Shown one piece after another: positions 50,949 to 60,422 of a stretch of 64,000 nucleotides of DNA (position 1 is its first letter; each line of letters opens with the position of its first letter). A program made the translations under genes and the position numbers. A model generated the notes under the pieces. It was given only the letters and a program-made list of their open reading frames with translations, was not told where the DNA came from and did not search any database. The DNA comes from Mucilaginibacter kameinonensis (GTDB taxonomy: Bacteria > Bacteroidota > Bacteroidia > Sphingobacteriales > Sphingobacteriaceae): the NCBI RefSeq assembly GCF_003675385.1, contig NZ_RCWZ01000008.1, positions 62,001 through 126,000 on the forward strand, read 5' to 3'.

Positions 50949-53078
50949 TTAGAAAAATTTAGCTCTGTTATCTTTTACAATTGCATTATCTTTTAATGCA
51001 TCCAGAACTAAGCCTTGTGAACGTTGTAACAAGGCCTGGCCAATTTGTTCTTTTTGTTTAACGGCATTACCAAGTGCAGGTGGGTTAGTGAAACCATTAA
51101 CCACAAACACATAAACACCTTGAGTACCGTCAACCGGTTTTGAAATTTTGTTAACCGCAGAACCAAATACAGAACCAATAACTTTGTATTCTGCAGATTG
51201 GCCAGGGATGATCGGGTTAGCGAAAACAATGTTTTCAACCGGAACTACTTTACTGTTTACTTTTTGAGCAACCTGATCGATAGAAGAGCCACCACCAAGG
51301 GCCGAATCAAATTTCTCTTTCAGTTGTTTTGCTTTAACCTCGTTACGCACCATTGGCTCAATTTGCTTTTTAACAGCTTCAAGAGCTAAGGTACCTTTAG
51401 GCTTGATCTCGGTAAGGCGGGTTACGATATATTGGTCACCTACAGTAAATACTTTATCAGTGATATCGCCTTTTTCGGCTTTGTAAGCCCATCTAACTAC
51501 ATCACGGGCGTTATCCAAACCTGGCAAACCAGAAGCAATAGCGGTAACATCTTCGGCAGTACGTGATTTTAAACCTTCTTTTTTAGCCTCAGCTTCAAAG
51601 TTATCAGATGTTAACGAAGCTAAAAATGCTTGTGCTTTGCTGTAAGCTACAGTTTGGGTTTTGCTGCTTGCAGTTAAAGGTTTATCAACCACACCAACTT
51701 TAACCAGTTTTACAGAACCTTTTTGATCTTCAACCTGGATAACATGGTAACCAAATTGCGATTTTACAACAAGGATATCGCCTTTGTTTGCTTTGAAAGC
51801 AGCATTGTAATATTCAGGAACTAATGCGCCCTGGCCACCACCCATAACGCCATTGGCATCAAATGATGGAATTTCACCGCCTTTTACAGCGCTGCCTTTA
51901 TCGGCAGAGAAAGTTGTTGCCAATTCGGCAAATGACTTACCGCCCTGGATTAATTTTTTGATTGAATCGGCTTTAGCTTTTGCTTTATCCTCGCCACCTG
52001 CAGATGCAAGGTCGATCAGGATGTGCCTTGTTTTAACTGAGTCAAAAGTAGTTTTGCTGTCAACCAGTTTTGCTATTTTGTAGCTACCGTTTTCAATGTA
52101 AGGGCCGTATACGAATCCTTTGGCAGCGCTAAACATGGTTGTATCCAGTTTAGGATCAAGGCTACCTTTACGCTGATAAGCTAAAGGCGCTTTTGTTTCG
52201 GCATTGATCTGAACAAAAAGCGAATCGTTATTAGTTGTCTTAAATTCGTTCGCTAATTTTTCTGCCTGTAGTTTAACTGCAGCTGAATCTTCTTTTGAAG
52301 GAGCGGCGTTAAAAGTAACGTATTCAAAATCCCTTAACTCCTGTGGAGTTTTGAACTGAGCTTTGTGAGCATCGTAATATGCGCTGTAATCTCCATCGGT
52401 TAAAGTAACTTTAGCGTCGGGGATTGAAGCGTAATCAAGTGATACATATTTAAAGTTAACCAGCTTGTTTTTTGCTTCGTAGTCATCAGTAGCTTCAAGC
52501 GAGTTTACATAAAGGCCATTGGTAACCAATGTCATGTATTTGGTTGCTTTTTTAGCTTCAATTAAATCAACAACAAAGTTATGCCATGCTTCTTTTTGAG
52601 CAGGATCGGCTTTACCTGATTGAAGGTAGGCTTTAAACTGGTTGTACTTGCTGCGGTCAAACTGGCCTGTTTGCTGATCGGCAAACTGACGGGCAATCTG
52701 AGGGTCGGGATTATTGTCGCCAATCATCACGCTCATTTCGTCGTCACCAACTGTAAGGCCAAGTTTTTCAATTTCTTTGCCTATTAGCATCTGGCTTAAA
52801 TACTGGTTCCAGGTAGTTTCCTGCAAATAGCTTGCTATCTGCGGAGAAATGCTCTGTCCCTGCTGTTTGAACTGCGCTGAATTTTGCTCCAGCTTTTCGT
52901 TGAATTTGTCATAGGGCACTTTTTCGCCGTTTACAACGGCAAGCTCGTTACTATCGTCCCTGAAAAAGGAACCGCCCGATCTTACAACTTCGCTCACAAT
53001 AAATGCAAGCAGCGCGAGGCCAATAAAGAATGCGAGAATCTTCCCCATTCTTTCGCGCAAAAAACCCATTATACCCAT
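50949..53078 (-). CDS. PpiD-like periplasmic peptidyl-prolyl isomerase/chaperone
   Basis: The 709-aa protein is anchored by one N-terminal helix (about residues 12-32) after MGFLRERMGK. A SurA_N-like chaperone region comes next, then a parvulin domain at about 345-455 (KTRHILIDL...FAELATTFSADKGSAVKGGEIPSF...QFGYHVIQVEDQKG). A long C-terminal region remains. PpiD assists folding of outer-membrane proteins as they leave SecYEG. Met4 is an alternative start. It is the last gene of the purQ-coaX-OMP-lptC-ppiD neighbourhood and is closed by a terminator. Confidence 0.92.
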   Translation of the reverse strand: MGIMGFLRERMGKILAFFIGLALLAFIVSEVVRSGGSFFRDDSNELAVVNGEKVPYDKFNEKLEQNSAQFKQQGQSISPQIASYLQETTWNQYLSQMLIGKEIEKLGLTVGDDEMSVMIGDNNPDPQIARQFADQQTGQFDRSKYNQFKAYLQSGKADPAQKEAWHNFVVDLIEAKKATKYMTLVTNGLYVNSLEATDDYEAKNKLVNFKYVSLDYASIPDAKVTLTDGDYSAYYDAHKAQFKTPQELRDFEYVTFNAAPSKEDSAAVKLQAEKLANEFKTTNNDSLFVQINAETKAPLAYQRKGSLDPKLDTTMFSAAKGFVYGPYIENGSYKIAKLVDSKTTFDSVKTRHILIDLASAGGEDKAKAKADSIKKLIQGGKSFAELATTFSADKGSAVKGGEIPSFDANGVMGGGQGALVPEYYNAAFKANKGDILVVKSQFGYHVIQVEDQKGSVKLVKVGVVDKPLTASSKTQTVAYSKAQAFLASLTSDNFEAEAKKEGLKSRTAEDVTAIASGLPGLDNARDVVRWAYKAEKGDITDKVFTVGDQYIVTRLTEIKPKGTLALEAVKKQIEPMVRNEVKAKQLKEKFDSALGGGSSIDQVAQKVNSKVVPVENIVFANPIIPGQSAEYKVIGSVFGSAVNKISKPVDGTQGVYVFVVNGFTNPPALGNAVKQKEQIGQALLQRSQGLVLDALKDNAIVKDNRAKFF

Positions 53079-53174
53079 ATTACATTTATAATTATTCTAT
53101 TCTTTTTTAAAGAGGGCGCAAGATACAATTTTTACTAAAATTCTATAACACAAAATTTTCGTTAAAAAAAGTCA

Positions 53175-53753
53175 TTATTGTGTCGCTTTTTCATCCACAT
53201 GAAATATGCCCGTACTACTTTTAAAGGAAGGATTTAATAGCTTGTCATCGCTTTCAAAGGTATCACCGTTCATGACATTGCCTCCGCTAAGGGTGGCTTG
53301 TACCGGTTTATTGGAGTAAACACGTTTGGTTACCTGGTCCCAAAATAATTCTTTTGATTTAAAGGTTTCGCCTTTGGCATTGGTTGCAACCACGTTGCCG
53401 TGAAATTCTATGAGCTTTTCCTTCTCCCGCTGAATGCCGGTATCGGCAATGATATTTCCCGCAAAATCGCCTGTGGCCCGATCATAATAATCGATCTTGA
53501 CACCTTTAGGCATAATTTTATAAGGCTTCTTGATCTGATACTCAACCATAAGCGGCGCCGTAAGATGGATCTCCACTTTGGTCGAATCGCTCATGATCAC
53601 ATCGAGCCCGGTAGTGCGCTGGGCCACGGTATCAACTTCATTAGCCGATATTTCCCTAACTTTTTTCAGATCGTTTTCGCACGAGGACAGGAAAGCCGCC
53701 AATGGCAACAATAACAGGCATAATACCGGTATGTTAACTGCAGAGCGGCTCAT
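53175..53753 (-). CDS. lptC: LPS export ABC transporter periplasmic protein LptC
   Basis: LptC is the inner-membrane/periplasmic link of the Lpt bridge that moves lipopolysaccharide from LptB2FG to LptA and LptD. The 192-aa protein has a lipobox-like signal end FLSS-C25, followed by LptC strands (MSDSTKVEIHLTAPLMVEYQ..YKIMPKGVKIDYYD..IADTGIQREKEKLIEFHGNVVATNAKGETFKSKELFWDQ). A lipoprotein form differs from the transmembrane LptC of E. coli. It lies 9 bp after the outer-membrane protein gene. Confidence 0.9.
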   Translation of the reverse strand: MSRSAVNIPVLCLLLLPLAAFLSSCENDLKKVREISANEVDTVAQRTTGLDVIMSDSTKVEIHLTAPLMVEYQIKKPYKIMPKGVKIDYYDRATGDFAGNIIADTGIQREKEKLIEFHGNVVATNAKGETFKSKELFWDQVTKRVYSNKPVQATLSGGNVMNGDTFESDDKLLNPSFKSSTGIFHVDEKATQ

Positions 53754-53762
53754 GACAGCGAA

Positions 53763-55085
53763 TTAGTCAAATTTATACTTGGTAAACCACTTATCGTTAA
53801 GCGTAAAGCCCAAGTGAATGTTAACGTAGTTTTCTTTAACCAAACCGTTAACCAATGAACCACGCTGACCAACTTCTGCAGCGATGTTGATTTTGTAGTA
53901 ACTACCGTTGTTTGAGCGAAGCGGTAAGCCCAAACCTATAGTACCGGCATACCTTTTAATAGTACGGCCATTGATGTGCATATAGGTTTCATCATAAAGA
54001 GCACCTAAACGGTAATCAACAGTGGCAAGGTAGTTTCTGATGGTTGAGATATTAGGCGTATATGAACCACCTATGTTGAATGTTTTGCTATCCTGTAAGC
54101 CCTGGTTTACACCGGCAATTGATAAGTCGGACCATTTACCCATAGAGTAATCGGCACCAACAAGAAACTTTCCATCGTTTTGAAAAGAGATACCGAACCT
54201 GTTGATCTGCGGTAGTTTCAGTTTTGATTTTGGGCCGGTTGTACTCACCACACTATCGGCAGCTATGTCCTGGTTACCGTTGGCGTCATTAAAATACTGG
54301 CTAACAACAAAACTGCTTTGCGTATGTAGCTTTGTACCCGCCGAAGCCGAATAGCCGAAAACGAGGTGTTTTGTTTCAGAAAAATCAAATGAATATTGCA
54401 AACCGTAATCGTAATTGATACCACCAATGGCATTGCTCGATTCAATTTTTGAATTTATTGCACCTGCAAGATTAGGGATTTCGGTGGTGGCAATATCTTT
54501 AATGTTACCAAATATGTATGATACGTTTGCACCTAATAGCAAGTGCTTGCCTATACCAAAACCATATCCAAAATATGCTTTTGATAAGCTACCATCGCCG
54601 CTGTAGCTATAATTGGTTACGTTGGTATCAGCAGGCGAACCTGAATTTCCCATTTTATTAACCGTTCTTTTATAGTTGTAACCACGCTCACTGTATGGCA
54701 ACAAACCAAAGCTTAATGCCGAACGCTTTGAAGTAGGAATAGCGAACGCGATATGATTAAGCCTGAAATTGCTGTTTTTTTGACTTGCCGCTCCTGTTTG
54801 GTTCAGTGTTAAAAAGTTGGCATATAAACCCACATCAATAGTTGTAAGGTTAACGGCGCCGTATGATGCCGGGTTTATAACGTTGATGTTATTAAAAAAA
54901 CCTATTTTGTTGGTAGCAACAGCTATACCGCCCATACCTATATTCTGGCCCATAAGTTGAGGATCAATATCGCCAATACCGTAACGTGAATATGGAGAGC
55001 TTGAAGTTGCCGTTGATTGCGCGTGTACAGAGAAAGCGGCAACAGCCAATAAAAGTGTTATAAAAAACCGGGTATATTTAATCAT
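53763..55085 (-). CDS. Outer-membrane beta-barrel protein of unknown function
   Basis: The 440-aa protein has a signal peptide (ending SVHAQ) and the sequence SSPYSRYGIGDIDP, common in Bacteroidota outer-membrane proteins. Repeated amphipathic strands follow (HLLLGANVSYIFGN; FLVGADYSMGKWSDLSIAG), ending VNIHLGFTLNDKWFTKYKFD. The pattern suggests a FadL/PorV-like barrel, but no function is assigned. It overlaps coaX by 8 bp and precedes lptC by 9 bp. That context hints at an envelope role. Confidence 0.75.
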   Translation of the reverse strand: MIKYTRFFITLLLAVAAFSVHAQSTATSSSPYSRYGIGDIDPQLMGQNIGMGGIAVATNKIGFFNNINVINPASYGAVNLTTIDVGLYANFLTLNQTGAASQKNSNFRLNHIAFAIPTSKRSALSFGLLPYSERGYNYKRTVNKMGNSGSPADTNVTNYSYSGDGSLSKAYFGYGFGIGKHLLLGANVSYIFGNIKDIATTEIPNLAGAINSKIESSNAIGGINYDYGLQYSFDFSETKHLVFGYSASAGTKLHTQSSFVVSQYFNDANGNQDIAADSVVSTTGPKSKLKLPQINRFGISFQNDGKFLVGADYSMGKWSDLSIAGVNQGLQDSKTFNIGGSYTPNISTIRNYLATVDYRLGALYDETYMHINGRTIKRYAGTIGLGLPLRSNNGSYYKINIAAEVGQRGSLVNGLVKENYVNIHLGFTLNDKWFTKYKFD

Positions 55086-55821
55086 TATGCTTTTGTATAG
55101 CTGCGTTTAATCCTTTTAAAACCAAATACGGTTCAATTTTTATGTAGCGGGCAAAGATGCTATTTTTCAATAGAGTATCAAAAAAAATGCTGTCGCCCCC
55201 GCTTAATATAATGTTCAGTTGCTCACCGACGGTTTTATAACTTTCAATAAAACCGGTAAGCTCATATTTTATTCCGTTTTGTACTCCCGAACGGATGGCG
55301 GTTGTTGTATTGTTACCGTATGCCGCATCAAAATCAGCGTCGGCCTCAATGAGCGGCAAACCTGCCGTGTAATTATTTAAAGCCTTATAACGCATATTTA
55401 AGCCCGGCGATATACTCCCGCCAAAATAATTCCCTTCGGCATCAACACCATCATAAGTAATGGCAGTCCCTCCGGTTATTACCAGGCTGTTTTGCCCCGG
55501 GAACATGTGATACGCGCCTATAACAGCCGCCAGCCTATCGGGGCCGAGGGTTTCGGGGGTTAAATAATGGTTATTTATTCCGCTGGTCATAAATGTATTA
55601 AATTGAATCAGCGGAATTTTTTGCCCCAGTATAGCCTGCCAGGCTTCTTTACTTTTTTTTACCGATGATACAATTGCCTTAACAGGGTTGTATTTGCTAA
55701 GTAAACCATCAAGAGCTGGCTCGTCAATGGATTCATATTGGTTCGCCTCAAGCATTACATCCAGGTTAAAAACCGCGATTTTGATGAGGGTATTACCAAT
55801 GTCGATAACCAGACTGGTCAT
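55078..55821 (-). CDS. coaX: Type III pantothenate kinase
   Basis: CoaX phosphorylates pantothenate, the first step of coenzyme A synthesis; unlike CoaA it is not feedback-inhibited by CoA. The 247-aa protein has the ASKHA phosphate loop DIGNTLIKIAVF, LGPDRLAAVIGAYH and the catalytic-site GGTAITYD. Its ATG overlaps the purQ stop by 1 bp (TGATG) and its end overlaps the outer-membrane protein gene by 8 bp, so all three are tightly coupled. Confidence 0.96.
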   Translation of the reverse strand: MTSLVIDIGNTLIKIAVFNLDVMLEANQYESIDEPALDGLLSKYNPVKAIVSSVKKSKEAWQAILGQKIPLIQFNTFMTSGINNHYLTPETLGPDRLAAVIGAYHMFPGQNSLVITGGTAITYDGVDAEGNYFGGSISPGLNMRYKALNNYTAGLPLIEADADFDAAYGNNTTTAIRSGVQNGIKYELTGFIESYKTVGEQLNIILSGGDSIFFDTLLKNSIFARYIKIEPYLVLKGLNAAIQKHND

Positions 55822-56513
55822 CAGGCCCTAACTATTGATAATATTGATTCAAAAATAGCTAAACCGTCCTCATTGGCTAACAAGCTATCGGCAGCACGCT
55901 CAGGGTGTGGCATTAAACCAAACACATTCCTGGTTAGGTTGGTAATACCAGCTATGTTTTCCAATGAGCCGTTAGGGTTCGAATCGGCAGTGATATTACC
56001 GGCCTCATCACAATACCTGAACATTACCTGGTCATTATCATTAAGGGCTTTAATTACATCGGCATCAGCAAAGTAATTACCTTCACCATGTGCAATCGGG
56101 ATCCTTAATGGTTGCTGAGGATCAAGCTGCGCTGTAAGCAGCGACTGTGATGTTTGTGGTTTTAAGTAAATGTTGCTGCAAATAAATTTGCGGTTGGTGT
56201 TGTGCAATAAAGCACCTGGCAACAAACCTGCTTCGGTCAGGATCTGGAAACCGTTGCAGATCCCCATTACGTAACCACCTTTTGCTGCAAACTGGATCAC
56301 CTCCTGCATAATTGGCGAAAAACGCGAAATAGCGCCTGAACGCAGGTAATCGCCAAATGAAAAACCACCGGGTAAAACAACAAAGTCAACACCTTGCAGA
56401 TCATGATCTTTATGCCATAACCTTACTACCTGCTGACCCATTATCTTTTCTAATACATAAATGATATCTTCATCACAATTAGAGCCGGGAAATATAACTA
56501 CTCCAAACTTCAT
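55821..56513 (-). CDS. purQ: Phosphoribosylformylglycinamidine synthase subunit PurQ
   Basis: PurQ is the glutaminase subunit of the FGAM synthase complex (PurQ-PurL-PurS) in purine synthesis. This class-I amidotransferase has nucleophile Cys86 (VMGICNGFQIL) and the His-Glu pair in LMPHPERA. The 230-aa length is normal. The separate subunit contrasts with the fused PurL of gammaproteobacteria. A -7-like TAGTTTTG lies at 56572-56579. coaX follows with a 1-bp overlap. Confidence 0.96.
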   Translation of the reverse strand: MKFGVVIFPGSNCDEDIIYVLEKIMGQQVVRLWHKDHDLQGVDFVVLPGGFSFGDYLRSGAISRFSPIMQEVIQFAAKGGYVMGICNGFQILTEAGLLPGALLHNTNRKFICSNIYLKPQTSQSLLTAQLDPQQPLRIPIAHGEGNYFADADVIKALNDNDQVMFRYCDEAGNITADSNPNGSLENIAGITNLTRNVFGLMPHPERAADSLLANEDGLAIFESILSIVRA

Positions 56514-56571
56514 CAGTATTACTTTTAAAATGGGGTGAACCTAAATAGCTTGTTATTATAGTTTCAGGCTA

Positions 56572-56579
56572 CAAAACTA
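56572..56579 (-). promoter_or_regulatory. Candidate -7 element (TAGTTTTG) for purQ
   Basis: TAGTTTTG on the minus strand lies 59 bp before the purQ ATG. No -33 TTG is at the expected spacing. Confidence 0.35.
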
Positions 56580-56612
56580 ACATAACCACCGAAATAAGGA
56601 CGAATGTAAAAG

Positions 56613-57599
56613 TTAAAATTTGTTAAACTGAAAATAAATAATGCTGATAAACAACAGTAGATACAGTATTTCATAAAACCAGCGCTTTGTTGCATACAAA
56701 AAATAATAGGCAAAAAACACCGTTGCCGGCACCACGCAAAGCAAAAAATGGCTCAGGCGAAACTCTGAATTAAGATAAAATGAAAGCGCCGTAGTCAGAA
56801 AAATGAAAAACAACAACTGAAATGTTTTACGGATCTGTACGTAACTTTTAAAGAAATTTTGTTGCAGTTTAAAAAAACAAAGCACCAATATCAAAATAAC
56901 CGGCGCCAGCAAAAGGTAGTTATAAGAGTTTATGCTGATATGATCCGGAAACTTTTTACCTAAGGGCAGCCAGATATGCGTAAACCGGGGCAGCATGTCG
57001 TTCAGGAAATAGATAACCGCCAGGAAAAAAAATACGGTTACATAACCCAGTATCGAAATAACCCACTCGCGCCAGTTAAACGGCCGGTACACAATAAGCG
57101 CCACCCAGATAGCTAAAAACAAATAAATAAACGGGAAATACACAAGCGAGCCCACCGCTACGATCATGCCTACATCATAAGTTGCCGATTTAACATCCTC
57201 ACCCTTATAAAGGTTGAATAATTTATACAGCATCCATATAAGCAGAAAATTACATATAAGCGGCGCACTTAATGTTAAAAAAGGCGTAAACAAACCGGCA
57301 AGCGTAACATACATTAACGCTGGTAAAAAAGTTGGTTTGCCCAATAAGTTATGGTGATTGATGAGCGAATTAAGCAATAATGCTTGCGCGAATACCAGCC
57401 CGCCCGCAATTATCACATTCAACAGTGGCGAAAAAGCGTATTCATATTTTACCGGGACCAGCAGCCGGGCAAATGGTTCAACAAAAATAAATTCAACCTT
57501 TTCGGGGACTTGTGCCATATAACCCACCCGGAGCACGAACAGCAAAATAGCCAGCCATAAAATATTAAGGGGATTATAGTTCCGGAAAAGATTGATCAT
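56613..57599 (-). CDS. DUF6427-like polytopic membrane protein
   Basis: The protein (328 aa from the Met at 57599) has about nine predicted helices, starting with INLFRNYNPLNILWLAILLFVLRVGY. It includes the recognisable LGKPTFLPALMYVTLAGLF and FNWREWVISILGYVTVFFFLAVIYF segments. The pattern matches a Bacteroidota family (DUF6427) of unknown function. The longer frame starting at 57626 would add nine residues and lacks support. It follows the glycosyltransferase by 60 bp, so it may be cotranscribed. Confidence 0.7.
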   Translation of the reverse strand: MINLFRNYNPLNILWLAILLFVLRVGYMAQVPEKVEFIFVEPFARLLVPVKYEYAFSPLLNVIIAGGLVFAQALLLNSLINHHNLLGKPTFLPALMYVTLAGLFTPFLTLSAPLICNFLLIWMLYKLFNLYKGEDVKSATYDVGMIVAVGSLVYFPFIYLFLAIWVALIVYRPFNWREWVISILGYVTVFFFLAVIYFLNDMLPRFTHIWLPLGKKFPDHISINSYNYLLLAPVILILVLCFFKLQQNFFKSYVQIRKTFQLLFFIFLTTALSFYLNSEFRLSHFLLCVVPATVFFAYYFLYATKRWFYEILYLLLFISIIYFQFNKF

Positions 57600-57659
57600 A
57601 TTATGCGGCCGTATTTGCGGTTGCAAAATTAGCAGAAAAACAGCTTACGTTGCAATGCT

Positions 57660-58652
57660 TTAAACTCTTGCGTATTGCTTTACCAGTTTATCAACTATAG
57701 CGGCTGTTTCGTCAGGAAAATCAACGATGATTTTTTTGCTGTCGTTTATCCAGTTACTTAAATGGCCTGTGAATTTTTCATTGATTTCACTCACCACCGG
57801 AACGCCCAGTTTAGAGGCCGATAGCGCGTTGCACTGCTGCTCATATTGCCCCTTCATGGGTATCATCATTACCTTTTTCTGCAAAAACAACGCTTCGGCA
57901 GGGCCTTCAAAACCACCGCCGGTAAGCAAGCCGGTACAGCTGGCCAAACTTTTATTGAAAGCCTCATTATTTACCGGGAATATCTCCACGTTACCAGACT
58001 GATAGGCTTGTTTCTGGCGTTTTGAAAACACCTGCCATTTAACCTCTTTTTGTGTACTCAGGTACTTCAGCAGGGTTTTATCGTCATATGCCGGCAAATA
58101 AACGGTATAATGCCCCAGATCAGAAGTTTCCATCTGCCTGATCTCGCTGCGGATCACGGGCGTATTGATAAACGTATCATAGCGCTCAAAATGGAACCCC
58201 ACATGATAAGTGGTAGGCGAATAATTTTTTAAAAGCCACTGCGCAAAAGGGTCCTTTTTTTCGGGCCTCGGCGTATTGGGCGATACAAATGAACACTGAT
58301 GGCTTAATGAAACAGACGGCACGCCTCTCAATTTGCAGGCCCAGGCACTTACAGGTTCAAAATCGTTGATGATAAGATCATACTGTTTCAGGGGGAGGCT
58401 CCGTAAATCGCGCTGAAACTGACGAAGGTTCATGATTTTCCAGGTGGCCCAGTTATCTACGCCACCATTAGTGCCAAATACAAAACTTACGCCATGAAAC
58501 TTATATTTCAGGGGTTGAGATAACGAAACTTCCGCTTCGGTGCCGCTCACCAGCAGGTCAACCTCACCGTACTGTTGCAGCAGGGGTACAATTTCCCTTG
58601 CCCGGCTAATATGTCCGTTACCTGTTCCCTGTATACCAAACAGTATCTTCAT
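57660..58652 (-). CDS. Glycosyltransferase (GT-B fold, MurG/UGT-like)
   Basis: The 330-aa protein has the GT-B N-terminal loop FGIQGTGNGHISRAREIVPLL and, in the C-terminal half, GLLTGGGFEGPAEALFLQKKVMMIPMKGQYEQQCNA. The latter is the donor-binding signature of MurG/UDP-glycosyltransferase-type enzymes. The acceptor is unknown; glycolipid synthesis is likely for this type. A DUF6427-like membrane protein follows, and an LpxH-like phosphoesterase lies upstream, all on the same strand. Confidence 0.85.
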   Translation of the reverse strand: MKILFGIQGTGNGHISRAREIVPLLQQYGEVDLLVSGTEAEVSLSQPLKYKFHGVSFVFGTNGGVDNWATWKIMNLRQFQRDLRSLPLKQYDLIINDFEPVSAWACKLRGVPSVSLSHQCSFVSPNTPRPEKKDPFAQWLLKNYSPTTYHVGFHFERYDTFINTPVIRSEIRQMETSDLGHYTVYLPAYDDKTLLKYLSTQKEVKWQVFSKRQKQAYQSGNVEIFPVNNEAFNKSLASCTGLLTGGGFEGPAEALFLQKKVMMIPMKGQYEQQCNALSASKLGVPVVSEINEKFTGHLSNWINDSKKIIVDFPDETAAIVDKLVKQYARV

Positions 58653-58775
58653 TAAAATAATTTCTTTTCAAAAAGGATGATGATTGCGCGGTGCAGGTGT
58701 AGCAGACATGCTGATTTACCTCCGCCAATATTCAGGGGGTTAATTTAGTAAAGAAAAATGTTTTCGCCGTGTAAT

Positions 58776-59630
58776 TTAATCGTGTTCGTGCTTAAAACGC
58801 TCCAGCAGGTTTTTAACGTCAAGCATGGCGTTCAAATCTTCCGAATCGGTTTTATCTTCTTCATCCGCATCGGTATTGAAATCATCAGGCTTATATCTGA
58901 ATACTTCCCACTTACCGTCGTTATACTCCAACGCGCTCAGGCTTTCTACCCAATCGCCCGAGTTTAGATAAAGTACCGAACCGTTATTTTGGGTTGATGT
59001 AATTTCCCTGATCTCGGCGTGGTGAATGTGACCACAAATTACATAGCTGTATTCTTTATCCACAGCCAGGTCGGCCGCGGTTTGTTCAAACTGGTTAATG
59101 AATTTTACAGCCTCTTTAAAACTGGCTTTCACCTTTTGCGAAAAGCTCATTTTCTGCCTGCCAATAGCTGTCAGGAACCAGTTCACAAAACTGTTAATCA
59201 AAATAAGCGTATCATAACCCACTGCGCCCAATTTGGCCAGCCACTTAGAGTGCTGCATGGTAACGTCAAAAACATCCCCATGAAAAATCCAGGCCTTTTT
59301 ACCGTCGATATTAAGCACAAGTTTATCAAGCAGCTGAAAAGTGCCCATGTTAAAATCGGTAAACTTGCGCAGCATTTCGTCATGGTTGCCGGTTAAATAA
59401 TAAACCGGGATACCATCAGTAACAAACTTAAGGATACGGCGCACCACTTTCATGTGTGCTTCGGGCCAGTACGATTTACTAAATTGCCAAATATCAATAA
59501 TATCGCCGTTCAGGATAAGGATTTTGGGCTTGATGCTTTTTAAATATTTAAGCAATTCTTTTGCGTGACAGCCGTAAGTACCAAGGTGCACATCAGATAT
59601 TACTACAATATCAACTTCGCGTTTTGCCAT
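58776..59630 (-). CDS. Metallophosphoesterase, UDP-2,3-diacylglucosamine diphosphatase-like
   Basis: The 284-aa protein contains the calcineurin-like motifs ISDVHLGTYGCHAKEL (DxH), LNGDIIDIW (GDxxD), TGNHDEMLR (GNHD), FHGDVFD and CGHIHHAEIR (GHxH). The layout matches LpxH-like enzymes that cleave UDP-2,3-diacyl-GlcN to lipid X in lipid A synthesis, although Bacteroidota carry several such paralogues. The C-terminal tail is acidic (DADEEDKTDSEDLNA). It lies upstream of the glycosyltransferase. Confidence 0.87.
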   Translation of the reverse strand: MAKREVDIVVISDVHLGTYGCHAKELLKYLKSIKPKILILNGDIIDIWQFSKSYWPEAHMKVVRRILKFVTDGIPVYYLTGNHDEMLRKFTDFNMGTFQLLDKLVLNIDGKKAWIFHGDVFDVTMQHSKWLAKLGAVGYDTLILINSFVNWFLTAIGRQKMSFSQKVKASFKEAVKFINQFEQTAADLAVDKEYSYVICGHIHHAEIREITSTQNNGSVLYLNSGDWVESLSALEYNDGKWEVFRYKPDDFNTDADEEDKTDSEDLNAMLDVKNLLERFKHEHD

Positions 59631-59707
59631 TAAATTAAGGGGCTATTTTACAGGCCGGCATGATTTGGTTAGCCGGAAAAAACAATATGTTATTAATAAA
59701 GCAACGA

Positions 59708-59818
59708 TTACTCGTCGTCCTCATCTTCGTTAACTGTCAATTCATATGGACTTGCGTAGAAGCAGCCGACAAGTATCAGCAACCCTATAACTACCAAATA
59801 AGCATACTCAAAATTCAT
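59708..59818 (-). CDS. Small single-helix membrane protein (36 aa), candidate
   Basis: Read from the minus strand: MNFEYAYLVVIGLLILVGCF, then YASPYELTVNEDEDDE and stop. The features are a short N-terminus, one hydrophobic helix of about 17 residues and a strongly acidic tail (EDEDDE). I know no family. It lies in the 258-bp gap between DinB and the LpxH-like gene, where nothing else fits, and the coherent amphipathic composition argues for a real gene. Conservation is untested. Confidence 0.45.
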   Translation of the reverse strand: MNFEYAYLVVIGLLILVGCFYASPYELTVNEDEDDE

Positions 59819-59888
59819 TACAAAGATTTTTACAAATGTCTGAAATCTAACATTATCCTACTGTTAAGACTACATTAAATGTAAAAGG

Positions 59889-60422
59889 TTACTTTGCTGT
59901 ACTAAATTTATTTTTTATCCTGTCGAGCTGTTTTAAGTGGTGCTGTAAATGGATGCGGATAAACTTAAACCATTGTTTGGCATTAAGCATTCCGAGGCGG
60001 GGATGTCTGTATTTATTGGCCGGCGAAGAACCTGCAATAAGCGGCATGGTAGTATCAACCCGCTTGCGGCATTTTATGATCAGGTTTTTAGCATCTTCCT
60101 TACTGATTTTATTGGCAGCCATTTTATCACCAACCGTATTGGGAACTGTTGTTTTAACGGGCGGAAACTTACCCAACAGCAGCAAGATCCTACCTTCCCA
60201 GTTAATGCCTTTTTTGGTGGGTTCGCAATTGCCATGCGTACAACGTTCAAGCGCTATTGATGAACCAAGCGTAGCCTGCATAATGTGACTATACACCTCC
60301 GCAAACGACCAGCCGCCATTTGGCGGAGCAACATCAAACAACTCATCGGGTATAATATCCAGTTGTTTGCGGTATTCGTCAAGGGCTGCGTCAATGGCTT
60401 TACGTTCTTTAGCAATACTCAT
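59889..60422 (-). CDS. DinB-family protein (putative metal-dependent enzyme)
   Basis: The 177-aa protein has a DinB/YfiT-like four-helix fold. The three metal-ligand histidines are probably H46 in the YSHIM segment and the two of the late IRIHLQHHLKQLDRIK helix. Relatives include bacillithiol and mycothiol S-transferases; here the thiol cofactor and substrate are unknown. Its ATG overlaps the YjjG-like gene stop by 4 bp, indicating a two-gene operon. Confidence 0.82.
   Translation of the reverse strand: MSIAKERKAIDAALDEYRKQLDIIPDELFDVAPPNGGWSFAEVYSHIMQATLGSSIALERCTHGNCEPTKKGINWEGRILLLLGKFPPVKTTVPNTVGDKMAANKISKEDAKNLIIKCRKRVDTTMPLIAGSSPANKYRHPRLGMLNAKQWFKFIRIHLQHHLKQLDRIKNKFSTAK

Noticed and set aside
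59660..59878. 72-aa plus-strand ORF in the LpxH-DinB gap
   Set aside because: Overlaps the LpxH-like start region, ends in A/T-rich DNA and has no coherent features. The 36-aa minus-strand ORF on the other strand is more protein-like.
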